Below are positions 1 through 6,323 of a DNA stretch of 8,661 nucleotides, piece after piece (within the stretch, counting starts at the first letter, position 1; each line of letters starts with the position of its first letter). The DNA is from Streptomyces sp. NRRL WC-3549 (GTDB taxonomy: Bacteria > Actinomycetota > Actinomycetes > Streptomycetales > Streptomycetaceae), in contig NZ_KL585430.1 of the NCBI RefSeq assembly GCF_000721935.1, positions 65,725 to 74,385 of the forward strand, in the 5' to 3' direction. Below the pieces are notes generated by a model that was not told where the DNA came from, did no database searches, and saw only the letters and a list, made by a program, of their open reading frames with translations. A program made the translations under genes and the position numbers.

Positions 1-2
1 GA

Positions 3-125
3 ACCCCTCCGGTGGCCGCCCTCCTCCTGTACGTGCGCGCCCTGTGCGGTACGGGCCCTGTGCGGCATGGGGAGCCCCGCCCGCCGAAGGCAGGTGGTGC
101 CGTAGCGCGCTCTCAGGGCCTCTGA
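3..125 (+). CDS. Possible C-terminal tail of a truncated gene
   Basis: An open frame enters from the left edge and runs about 40 codons to a TGA at 123-125. Most third codon positions are G or C, as expected for a Streptomyces gene. The first part reads as a short hydrophobic stretch (VAALLLYVRAL), followed by a polar, proline- and glycine-rich tail. The tail could be the end of a membrane or membrane-associated protein running convergently with the nucleotidyltransferase, whose stop is at 134. The fragment is too short to assign a family, and the other forward frames are also open for part of this stretch, so this is only a candidate. It may equally be non-coding. Confidence 0.25.
   Translation, partial: TPPVAALLLYVRALCGTGPVRHGEPRPPKAGGAVARSQGL
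39..70. repeat. Two tandem copies of a 16-bp unit
   Basis: GCCCTGTGCGG occurs at 39-49 and again at 55-65. The 16-bp units 39-54 and 55-70 match at 14 of 16 positions. The pair lies in the candidate tail of the truncated gene, just downstream of the nucleotidyltransferase stop. No function is evident. Confidence 0.5.
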
Positions 126-133
126 TGGTCCCC

Positions 134-856
134 TCAGGCCCCAGGGGGACGGGCGCCCAGTTCCTTCGCCGCCTCGGTGAGGTCCTTCGCGGTGTCGATG
201 GCCCGCCAGTACGCCCCGTGCGGCAGCGGATATCCGGCCAGCCGGCGCTGACGGGCCAGCCCCGGGAAGGTCGTCCGCTCGTGGTCGCCGCGGTCCGGCA
301 GCATCGACGTGAAGGCGGGCGCGAAGACGTACACCCCGGCGTTGATCAGGTACGGCGAGGGCGGCGATTCGATGAAGTCCGTGATGTGCCCGAAGGCGTC
401 CGTCTCCACGGCGCCCCACGGGATGCGCGGGCGGGCCAGCGCGAGCGTCGCCGTGGCGTCCCGCTCTGCGTGGAAGGCGGCCATCTCCCGCAGGGAGAAC
501 CGGGTCCAGATGTCACCGTTGGTGGCGTACCAGGGCTGCGACGGGTCGGGCAGTCGCGCGGCGGCATGCTTGAGACCACCGCCCCGGCCCAGTGGCTCGG
601 TCTCGACGACGGTGGTGACGCGCAACGGAAGCGCGGCCGACGCCAGCCACTCCTGCAGGACGTCGGCGAGGTGGCCGCACGAGACCACGGCGTCGGTGAC
701 GCCCTCGGCGGCCAGCCAGGACAACTGATGGCCGATGATCGGGGTCCCGGTGCCCGGGATCTCGACCATCGGCTTGGGGCGGTCGTCGGTGTACGGGCGC
801 AGCCGGGAGCCCTGGCCGCCCGCCAGGATCACGGCCTGCGTCGGATACGTATGCAT
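134..856 (-). CDS. Sugar-1-phosphate nucleotidyltransferase (NTP_transferase family)
   Basis: The predicted enzyme (240 residues from ATG 856) joins an NTP to a sugar 1-phosphate, giving an NDP-sugar and pyrophosphate. It is cytoplasmic. The N-terminus carries the family signature GGQGSRLRPYT followed by the KPM motif, which binds nucleotide and phosphate. NGDIW, the metal-binding Asp region, is at about residues 110-114. INAGVYVF and the C-terminal WRAIDTAKDL element are typical of glucose-, mannose- or heptose-1-phosphate nucleotidyltransferases. There is no left-handed beta-helix domain, so this is the short single-domain type. Sugar and base specificity cannot be read from sequence. A GTG at 865 is in frame and would add three residues. 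I prefer ATG 856 because a TATCGT box ends 7 nt before it, as for a leaderless transcript, and the GTG falls inside that box. The gene lies 48 bp downstream of the small secreted-protein gene. Confidence 0.9.
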   Translation of the reverse strand: MHTYPTQAVILAGGQGSRLRPYTDDRPKPMVEIPGTGTPIIGHQLSWLAAEGVTDAVVSCGHLADVLQEWLASAALPLRVTTVVETEPLGRGGGLKHAAARLPDPSQPWYATNGDIWTRFSLREMAAFHAERDATATLALARPRIPWGAVETDAFGHITDFIESPPSPYLINAGVYVFAPAFTSMLPDRGDHERTTFPGLARQRRLAGYPLPHGAYWRAIDTAKDLTEAAKELGARPPGA

Positions 857-860
857 GCCA

Positions 861-878
861 GGCACGATATGCCGTGCC
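861..878. repeat. Inverted repeat over the nucleotidyltransferase -10 region
   Basis: GGCACG at 861-866 and CGTGCC at 873-878 are perfect 6-bp arms with a 6-bp spacer. The repeat brackets the TATCGT -10 box, a position expected of a repressor operator. The arms are too short to rule out chance in GC-rich DNA. Confidence 0.4.
864..869 (-). promoter_or_regulatory. -10 box of a leaderless promoter for the nucleotidyltransferase
   Basis: TATCGT (matches TANNNT) is followed by 7 nt and then ATG 856, so transcription would begin at or next to the start codon. No Shine-Dalgarno is visible and no clear -35 was found. The box sits in the centre of a GGCACG-N6-CGTGCC inverted repeat (861-878). Confidence 0.5.
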
Positions 879-904
879 CGGGATCCGCCCGGCAGGCCGG
901 CGGG

Positions 905-1321
905 TCAGCTGAACTGGGCGACGCCCGAGGCGAACGAGGTGTCGCAGACCGGCCGGGAGAAGCGGTGCGCCCGGGTCGGTCCGTACTGCTCGACGGCGGC
1001 CTTGCCCAGCGCCTTCGCGATCGACATGCAGTGCCTGGCCAGCGACGGGCGCGCCTCGACGGTGCGCTGCAGCTCGGTGAGGGCGACGCCCGGGTCCTTC
1101 TCGCGCAGCTCCAGCAGGAGCTTGTCGCGCAGGACGTCCTGCGGGGCGGGCGCCTCGGCCTGCTTGGACAAGGAGGTCTCGGAGGCCGCGGTCAGCAGCT
1201 GGGACTCACTGCCCTGCGCCGACCACGACACGCGGGTGACCGCGAGGGTCCCGGACAGGACCATGACGACGGGCAGTACGAGAGCGAGGGATCGGCCGAT
1301 GCGGCGTGCGGTGTGGGTCAC
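905..1321 (-). CDS. Small membrane-anchored or secreted protein, function unknown
   Basis: From GTG 1321 the product is 138 residues. A short basic start (THTARRIGR) is followed by a hydrophobic helix at about residues 11-28. The rest is a polar, mostly helical domain of about 105 residues, which suggests a signal anchor or uncleaved signal peptide with the C-terminal domain outside the membrane. The outer domain has two cysteines (in RHCMSIAK and PVCDTS) that could form a disulfide. I do not recognise a named domain. An upstream ATG at 1351 would add ten residues with only a poor ribosome site. I prefer GTG 1321 because TACGCT stands 7 nt upstream of it, the arrangement of a leaderless gene, and because the signal sequence then begins cleanly. 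It follows msiK on the same strand but is separated by a strong terminator hairpin and about 265 bp, so it is probably its own transcription unit. Confidence 0.75.
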   Translation of the reverse strand: MTHTARRIGRSLALVLPVVMVLSGTLAVTRVSWSAQGSESQLLTAASETSLSKQAEAPAPQDVLRDKLLLELREKDPGVALTELQRTVEARPSLARHCMSIAKALGKAAVEQYGPTRAHRFSRPVCDTSFASGVAQFS

Positions 1322-1328
1322 GCAGGTG

Positions 1329-1334
1329 AGCGTA
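1329..1334 (-). promoter_or_regulatory. -10 box of a leaderless promoter for the small secreted protein
   Basis: TACGCT (TANNNT) with 7 nt to GTG 1321. It lies downstream of the alternative ATG 1351, so if this promoter is used the longer N-terminus cannot be made. Confidence 0.45.
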
Positions 1335-1512
1335 GCGCCAGGTGATGACATGGCGACATTCCGTCACTCTTGCGGGGGATGGTTCGACGTGCCTTTTCGA
1401 ATCCGGTGTTGACGGCGGCGGTCGAACGGGGCGGTGGGCCGGGGGATGAGGGAGCCTCCGACGGCGAAACCCGAAAGTGCCGTGTCCACGCGAACGGGCT
1501 CCGGCGACGGGA

Positions 1513-1556
1513 ACGGCCCCCGCGCTCGGCTCGGGCGAGCCGGCTGCGGGGGCCGT
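1513..1556 (-). terminator. Hairpin terminator downstream of msiK
   Basis: ACGGCCCCCGC at 1513-1523 and GCGGGGGCCGT at 1546-1556 are perfect 11-bp arms. The interior continues pairing (CGGCTCG with CGAGCCG) to a very small loop, giving an almost continuous stem of about 20 bp. It starts 30 bp past the msiK stop. There is no U-run, which is usual for Streptomyces hairpin terminators. The rest of 1352-1585 holds no gene that I can support. Confidence 0.75.
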
Positions 1557-1585
1557 GTCGAACGGTCGGCGTGGTGCCGGCGGTG

Positions 1586-2722
<1,137 letters not shown>

Positions 2723-2725
2723 GCT

Positions 2726-2763
2726 GATCTTCTCCTCCACCGGCAGGAACGTGCCGGACGATC
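2726..2763 (-). ncRNA. msiK leader RNA motif (cis-regulatory hairpin)
   Basis: In the msiK 5' leader, CCGGCA (2757-2752) pairs perfectly with TGCCGG (2745-2740) across a 6-nt loop. An outer GATC (2763-2760) can pair with GATC (2729-2726). Between the two helices the 3' strand leaves a 10-nt bulge (2739-2730), opposite only 2 nt, and this bulge contains the whole Shine-Dalgarno sequence. A conserved actinobacterial structure named the msiK RNA motif has been described upstream of msiK genes as a hairpin with a large 3'-side bulge. The position and shape here fit that description as I remember it, but I could not run the covariance model. The inferred role is control of msiK translation by an unknown signal. 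Confidence 0.7.
2733..2738 (-). promoter_or_regulatory. Ribosome binding site that sets the msiK start
   Basis: GGAGGA (within GTGGAGGAGAAG) stands 10 nt before ATG 2722. It excludes the in-frame upstream ATG at 2788. It lies in the unpaired 3' side of the leader hairpin. Confidence 0.85.
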
Positions 2764-2773
2764 CGAGTAAGGG

Positions 2774-2789
2774 AGTGGTGTGGTCCACT
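2774..2789. promoter_or_regulatory. DasR-like (dre) palindrome in the msiK leader
   Basis: The 16-bp imperfect palindrome AGTGGTGTGGTCCACT has perfect 5-bp arms and matches 13 of 16 positions of the dre-type sequence AGTGGTCTAGACCACT recognised by DasR, the GntR-family regulator of N-acetylglucosamine and chitin use. It lies about 11-26 nt downstream of the predicted transcription start, where a bound repressor would block transcription. DasR is known to control chitobiose uptake, which needs MsiK, so the site makes biological sense. Binding here is inferred. Confidence 0.5.
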
Positions 2790-2806
2790 GGAGTGAACCT
2801 GAGGTG

Positions 2807-2835
2807 ACGCTACCTGGCGTTCTGGCTTCTGTCAG
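2807..2835 (-). promoter_or_regulatory. msiK promoter
   Basis: Reading leftward, CTGACA (-35, 2835-2830), a 17-bp spacer and TAGCGT (-10, 2812-2807) make a near-consensus housekeeping sigma promoter. Transcription should start near 2800, giving a leader of about 78 nt that contains the dre-like palindrome and the msiK RNA hairpin. Confidence 0.65.
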
Positions 2836-2883
2836 CAGTCCGAGGACCTGAATATTCGGCACGGCCGGGGCCGCGGGGTTGGT

Positions 2884-2889
2884 TACACT
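2884..2889 (+). promoter_or_regulatory. -10 box of the tRNA-Thr promoter
   Basis: TACACT within GGTTACACTG ends 10 nt before the mature tRNA, placing the start a few nt upstream of it. I see no good -35 at 16-18 bp spacing. An AT-rich palindrome GAATATTC (2850-2857), notable in this GC-rich DNA, lies farther upstream between the divergent tRNA and msiK promoters. Confidence 0.4.
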
Positions 2890-2899
2890 GCTCCGGCAC

Positions 2900-2973
2900 G
2901 CCTCCTTAGCTCAGCTGGCCAGAGCAACGCACTTGTAATGCGTAGGTCGTCGGTTCGAATCCGACAGGGGGCT
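2900..2973 (+). tRNA. tRNA-Thr (anticodon TGT)
   Basis: A full cloverleaf is readable. The acceptor is GCCTCCT (2900-2906) paired with AGGGGGC (2966-2972) with one G-U. The anticodon stem is ACGCA/TGCGT (2927-2931, 2939-2943) around loop CTTGTAA, with anticodon TGT at 2934-2936. The variable loop is 5 nt. The T-arm is GTCGG/CCGAC with loop TTCGAAT. The discriminator is T2973 and CCA is not encoded. It reads ACA and, by wobble, ACG threonine codons. Confidence 0.97.
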
Positions 2974-2979
2974 CAGCGG

Positions 2980-3014
2980 GAAGCCCGGGTCAGATGCGCT
3001 CTGACCTGGGCTTC
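2980..3014 (+). terminator. Hairpin terminator between tRNA-Thr and mgtE
   Basis: GAAGCCCGGGTCAGA (2980-2994) pairs with TCTGACCTGGGCTTC (3000-3014) over 15 bp with a single G-U, loop TGCGC. It is followed by a T-rich TTCCGTT tail in the tRNA direction. The stem is symmetric and mgtE ends at 3047 on the other strand, so it probably stops transcription from both sides. Confidence 0.85.
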
Positions 3015-3046
3015 TTCCGTTCAGCGGACGCGGCGACGGCGGCAGG

Positions 3047-4414
3047 TCAGACGCCGAGGACCGCTTTCGCCGTCAGGAAGTAGATGATCAGCCCGGTGGC
3101 GTCCACCAGGGTGGTGACCATCGGGGCGGAGACGACCGCCGGGTCGATGCGGAGCCGTTTGGCGAGCAGGGGCATGGTGCCGCCGATGGTCGCGGCCCAG
3201 CCGCAGATCAGTACCAGGGTGATCCCGACCACCACGGCGATCTTCACGCTGACGAACAGCGTGCCCACCACCATGCCGAGGGCCGCCAGGAGCGCGCCCA
3301 GGACCAGGCCGACCCGGCACTCCCGCCAGATGACCTTCAGCAGGTCCGAGCCGCGCACCTCGCCGACCGCCAGGGCGCGCACGCACGCGGTGGCGGCCTG
3401 GGCTCCGGCGTTGCCGCCGGCGCCGATCAGCATGGGGATGAACAGGGCGAGCTGGGCGACCTGTTCCAGGGTGGCCTCGAAGGCCTGGGTCACGCCGATC
3501 GTCAGGGTCGCGGCGACCAGGAGCAGCATCAGCCACAGGGCGCGGTAGCGGGCCAGCTGCCACACCGAGGCGGCCATGTAGTGGCCGGCCCAGGGCGCCG
3601 CACCGGCCTGCCGGGCGACGTCCTCGGAGTCGGCGGCCTCGATGACCTCCACCGCGTCGTCGATCGTGAACAGCCCGACGAGCCGGTCCTCGCTGTCGAC
3701 GACGGGCAGGTTCAGGTCGTTGGTCTCCCGCATCAGGCGGGCGGCCTGCTCGGCGGAGCCGGTGGCGTACGCGGAGGTCGGCTCGGTGACCACCAGTTCC
3801 GACATCATCATGTCCGGCGGGTTCAGCACCAGCTCACGCAGTTCCACGATGCCGGTCAGCCGCCGCCCGGAGTCCACCACGGGAAGCGTGTACACCGTCT
3901 CCGCGTCCGCACCCTTGGCCCGTACGGTCCGCAGCGCCTGTTCCACCGTCAGGTCCTGGGGGAGCGCCACCACCTCGGGGGTCATGTAGCGCCCGACCGA
4001 GCCCTCCGGGTAGCCGAGCAGGGCGGAGGTCATCCGGCGCTCGTTCGGGCTCAGCCCGGCCAGGACGCGCTTGGCGACCTTGGCCGGTGCCTCCTTCAGC
4101 ATCCTGACGCGGTCGTCGGGTTCCATGCCCTCGACGAGGTCCAGGAACGCGCGGTCACGCAGTCCTTCCAGGATCTGCTGCTGGTTGACCGGCTCCAGCT
4201 CCTCGAAGGCCGCCAGGGCCCGGTCCTTGTCCAGCAGCCGGAAGGCCACCCCCGCGTCGACGGCGTTCATACGCGCCAGTTCGTCGGCGATCACATGCGG
4301 CTGATGCGTACTCAGCCACTGCTGGGCGGCGAGCAGCCGGTGGTCCTTGATGATGTCCGCGAGCGACTCGGCGGGCTCGGGGTTTGGCTCGGGGGACAGA
4401 CGTGACTGCGACAT
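3047..4414 (-). CDS. mgtE: Magnesium channel/transporter MgtE
   Basis: An inner-membrane Mg2+ channel gated by intracellular Mg2+. At 455 residues it has the usual family length and full architecture: an N domain at about 20-130, two CBS domains at about 140-265 (the first begins at YMTPEVVALP) and a five-helix membrane domain at about 285-455. The membrane part includes IPMLIGAGGNAGAQAATA (326-343), the family's pore signature, and DPAVVSAPMVTTLVDATGL (424-442), which carries the conserved Asp of the Mg2+ site in known structures. The start ATG 4414 has AGAGG about 7 nt upstream. The frame extends to an ATG at 4465, but those codons lack a ribosome site and do not resemble the family N-terminus. 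It is transcribed toward the tRNA and ends in a shared terminator hairpin. The 295 bp before its start contain hairpins that would be in its leader. Confidence 0.96.
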   Translation of the reverse strand: MSQSRLSPEPNPEPAESLADIIKDHRLLAAQQWLSTHQPHVIADELARMNAVDAGVAFRLLDKDRALAAFEELEPVNQQQILEGLRDRAFLDLVEGMEPDDRVRMLKEAPAKVAKRVLAGLSPNERRMTSALLGYPEGSVGRYMTPEVVALPQDLTVEQALRTVRAKGADAETVYTLPVVDSGRRLTGIVELRELVLNPPDMMMSELVVTEPTSAYATGSAEQAARLMRETNDLNLPVVDSEDRLVGLFTIDDAVEVIEAADSEDVARQAGAAPWAGHYMAASVWQLARYRALWLMLLLVAATLTIGVTQAFEATLEQVAQLALFIPMLIGAGGNAGAQAATACVRALAVGEVRGSDLLKVIWRECRVGLVLGALLAALGMVVGTLFVSVKIAVVVGITLVLICGWAATIGGTMPLLAKRLRIDPAVVSAPMVTTLVDATGLIIYFLTAKAVLGV

Positions 4415-4487
4415 GGAAGGTCCTCTGCACAGCGGTGAGGTGGGAGATCGGTATCCATGGGCCACCGCGGGCGCCGTTCCACGTTCT

Positions 4488-4507
4488 GCCTCCCAGGAGG
4501 GGGAGGC
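4488..4507 (-). repeat. Hairpin in the mgtE upstream region (I)
   Basis: GCCTCCC (4488-4494) and GGGAGGC (4501-4507) are perfect 7-bp arms around a 6-nt loop, 74 nt upstream of the mgtE start. If the mgtE transcript starts beyond it, this forms a leader stem-loop. It may also be an operator. Confidence 0.45.
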
Positions 4508-4532
4508 GGGCGCTACGCGGTGTACGGACTAC

Positions 4533-4562
4533 GAGGCTCACTGCACATCGCAGTGCCACCTC
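4533..4562 (-). repeat. Hairpin in the mgtE upstream region (II)
   Basis: CACTGC (4539-4544) pairs with GCAGTG (4550-4555) across ACATC. Outer GAGG (4533-4536) can pair with CCTC (4559-4562), giving a two-part stem. It lies about 120 nt upstream of mgtE. Stretch 4415-4697 otherwise holds no gene I can support. Confidence 0.45.
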
Positions 4563-4647
4563 CGCTCTCACCTCGACTGCCGGCGCATCGCGCCACGACG
4601 CTTCAGGTCTGTTTGCAGGATACGTGTGTGCCTGCGGGGGGCGGCAC

Positions 4648-4666
4648 AGGCCCCTCCGGGGGGCCT
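4648..4666. repeat. GC-rich stem-loop upstream of the kinase promoter
   Basis: AGGCCCC (4648-4654) and GGGGCCT (4660-4666) form a perfect 7-bp stem with loop TCCGG, ending about 10 bp before the likely -35 region of the next gene. It could be an insulating terminator-like hairpin or an operator; the sequence does not decide. Confidence 0.4.
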
Positions 4667-4697
4667 CGGGCGTATTCCGGCAGGCGTGCGGCCCTCG

Positions 4698-4703
4698 TAG
4701 GGT
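4698..4703 (+). promoter_or_regulatory. -10 box of a leaderless promoter for the phosphotransferase gene
   Basis: TAGGGT followed by CAGGGGT (7 nt) and GTG 4711. The spacing puts the transcription start on the GTG. No Shine-Dalgarno at normal distance supports any other start. Confidence 0.6.
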
Positions 4704-4710
4704 CAGGGGT

Positions 4711-5622
4711 GTGATCGAGGTCCCCGAGGAGTTCGCCGCCTGCCAGGAGGAGTTCCACGGTGCGGTCGGGCGGGCGTTCGCCGCCGCGCTGCCGGGGCTC
4801 GCCGAGGAGTTCCTGGCCCGATGGGGGCTGCAGCGGGACGGCGCCGTGATGTACGGGATGTGCGCGCTGGTGCTGCCGGTGGTCCGCGAGGACGGCCGGC
4901 CGGCGGCGCTCAAGTTGCAGAGGACCGACGACGAGACGGTGGGGGAGCCGGTCGCGTTGCGGGTCTGGGGTGCGGCGGACGCGGGGGCGGTCGGTCTGCT
5001 GGAGCACGACGCGGAGACCGGGGCGATGCTGCTGGAACGGCTCGACGAGCGGCGGCCGTTGACAGCGGTGCCCGACACCCGGGTCGCGGTCCGGGTGCTG
5101 GCGCGGTCGCTGGCCCGGCTGGTGTCCGTACCGGCGCCGGAGGGGATGCGGGGCCTGGGTGCGATGACGGCGCGGATGCTCGACGCGGCTCCGCGGGCGG
5201 CCGGGGCGCTGGCGGACGAGGGGGAGCGGCGGTTGCTGCTCGACTGCGCGGCGGCGGTGCGCGAGGTGCGGGACGAGCCGGGGGACCGGCTGCTGCACTG
5301 GGACCTGCACTACGACAACATCCTGGCCGGCCGGGCGGAGGAGGGTCGGGCGGGGCAGTGGGTGGCGCTGGACCCGAAGCCGCTCGCGGGTGACCCGGGG
5401 TTCGAGCTGTTCCCCGCGTTGGACAACCGGTTCGACGCCGGTGAGGTGCTGTGGCGGTTCGACCTGCTGACGGAGGCGCTCGGGCTGGACCGGGACAGGG
5501 CGCGGGCCTGGACGCTGGGGCGGGTGCTGCAGAACGGAGTGTGGTCGACCGGTGGCGGGGCACGCCGTCTGGCCGTGGACCACGTGGAGATCGCCCGGCG
5601 GCTGCTGGGGCGGACCGGATGA
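4711..5622 (+). CDS. APH(6)/hydroxyurea phosphotransferase-like kinase
   Basis: A 303-residue soluble kinase of the aminoglycoside/choline kinase fold, closest in layout to the APH(6)/streptomycin 6-kinase/hydroxyurea phosphotransferase family. ATP-binding Lys68 sits in AALKLQ and Glu79 follows in GEPVAL. The catalytic loop is HWDLHYDNIL (196-205) with Asp198 and Asn203, and the metal-binding motif is DPKPLAGDPGFEL with Asp221. All key residues are present, so it should be active, transferring ATP phosphate to a small hydroxylated molecule. The true substrate is unknown. Such genes are common in Streptomyces chromosomes and not all confer antibiotic resistance. The GTG start at 4711 is chosen from the leaderless -10 box just upstream. 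The open frame continues upstream to 4384, but that part is in the mgtE promoter region and does not resemble the family. The GNAT gene follows after 32 bp. Confidence 0.88.
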   Translation: MIEVPEEFAACQEEFHGAVGRAFAAALPGLAEEFLARWGLQRDGAVMYGMCALVLPVVREDGRPAALKLQRTDDETVGEPVALRVWGAADAGAVGLLEHDAETGAMLLERLDERRPLTAVPDTRVAVRVLARSLARLVSVPAPEGMRGLGAMTARMLDAAPRAAGALADEGERRLLLDCAAAVREVRDEPGDRLLHWDLHYDNILAGRAEEGRAGQWVALDPKPLAGDPGFELFPALDNRFDAGEVLWRFDLLTEALGLDRDRARAWTLGRVLQNGVWSTGGGARRLAVDHVEIARRLLGRTG

Positions 5623-5642
5623 GCGGTCGCGCGGGCTGCCTT

Positions 5643-5648
5643 TAGGGT
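5643..5648 (+). promoter_or_regulatory. -10 box of a leaderless promoter for the GNAT gene
   Basis: TAGGGT followed by GCTCCC (6 nt) and ATG 5655, in the 32-bp gap after the phosphotransferase stop. The same hexamer serves the upstream gene, so the pair probably has two independent promoters rather than one operon transcript. Confidence 0.55.
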
Positions 5649-5654
5649 GCTCCC

Positions 5655-6131
5655 ATGATCCGTACCGCCACCGTCGAAGACATCCCCGCCATCCACGCCA
5701 TGATCCGTGAACTCGCCGACTACGAGAAGGCGATCCACGAGGCGAAGGCCACCGAGGAGCAGTTGCGCGAGGCCCTGTTCGGGGAGCGCCCGGCCGCGTA
5801 CGCGCACATGGCGGTGTCGGACGAGGACGGCGAGGTCGTGGGGTTTGCCCTGTGGTTCCTCAACTTCTCGACGTGGCGCGGGGTGCACGGGGTGTACCTG
5901 GAGGACCTGTACGTACGTCCGGAGCGGCGCGGCGGCGGGCACGGCAAGGCGTTGCTGACGGAGCTGGCGCGGATCTGCGTGGAGCGGGGGTACGGGCGCC
6001 TGGAGTGGTCGGTGCTGAACTGGAACGCCCCGTCCATCGCCTTCTACGAGTCGCTGGGCGCGCGTCCGCAGGACGAGTGGACGGTGTACCGGCTGACGGA
6101 CGGGGCGCTGGCGGAGCTGGGCGGGGCCTGA
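5655..6131 (+). CDS. GNAT N-acetyltransferase, SSAT/thialysine type
   Basis: A 158-residue cytoplasmic acetyl-CoA-dependent N-acetyltransferase. It shows the GNAT order: the N-terminal beta strand MIRTATVEDIPAI, helices 1-2, and the beta-4 strand YLEDLYVRPE (81-90). The acetyl-CoA pyrophosphate loop RRGGGHGKAL follows at 91-100, then WSVLNWNAPSIAFYESLGA (118-136) with candidate catalytic Tyr131. LEDLYV and W.VL.WN..AI.FY are characteristic of the diamine/spermidine and thialysine acetyltransferase branch, so a small amine substrate is likely, though this is inference. No ribosome site is seen. The ATG is supported by the family N-terminus and the TAGGGT box 6 nt upstream. It follows the kinase gene but there is no sequence evidence that the two act together. 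Confidence 0.93.
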   Translation: MIRTATVEDIPAIHAMIRELADYEKAIHEAKATEEQLREALFGERPAAYAHMAVSDEDGEVVGFALWFLNFSTWRGVHGVYLEDLYVRPERRGGGHGKALLTELARICVERGYGRLEWSVLNWNAPSIAFYESLGARPQDEWTVYRLTDGALAELGGA

Positions 6132-6146
6132 CCACCGGGAGGCCGC

Positions 6147-6183
6147 GGGCGGACCCGGGCGGCACCGGGGCGGCTCCGGGCGG
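6147..6183. repeat. Four GGGCGG hexamers at 10-11 bp spacing
   Basis: GGGCGG begins at 6147, 6157, 6168 and 6178 (steps of 10, 11 and 10 bp), so all copies face the same side of the helix. They lie in the 192-bp gap between the GNAT stop and the pentapeptide gene, which otherwise holds no gene. High GC content makes chance likely. Confidence 0.4.
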
Positions 6184-6323
6184 AGTCGGAGCGTCGGTGC
6201 GAGACCGTCCCCCGTCGTCGTGCTCCGGTGCGGGGCGGGCTCGACGCGGGAGTTCTCGGCGGGGGGAGTTCACCGGCATCGCCCGGCCCGGTCACTGTCA
6301 GTGGCGTACGTCACCATGGGGGC

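Noticed and set aside
116..141. Terminator hairpin for the nucleotidyltransferase (GGGCCT/AGGCCC)
   Set aside because: The arms are only 6 bp with a 14-nt loop and overlap the end of the coding region; not strong enough to call.
44..1345. Long open frame of 433 codons on the + strand
   Set aside because: It lies antisense to the nucleotidyltransferase and the small secreted protein and has an Arg/Gly/Gln-rich composition with no domain; such frames are normal in very GC-rich DNA.
2723..2788. 22-codon N-terminal extension of msiK from ATG 2788
   Set aside because: It would overlap the leader hairpin and the palindrome, has no ribosome site and differs from the conserved MASVTF start.
4415..4697. 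M-box (ykoK) Mg2+ riboswitch before mgtE
   Set aside because: I looked for the conserved GGTGAGG...TACGCTGC-type core on the mgtE strand and found only partial, disordered resemblance.
6125..6144. GGCCT/AGGCC stem at the GNAT stop codon
   Set aside because: A 5-bp stem overlapping the stop is within chance expectation at this GC content.
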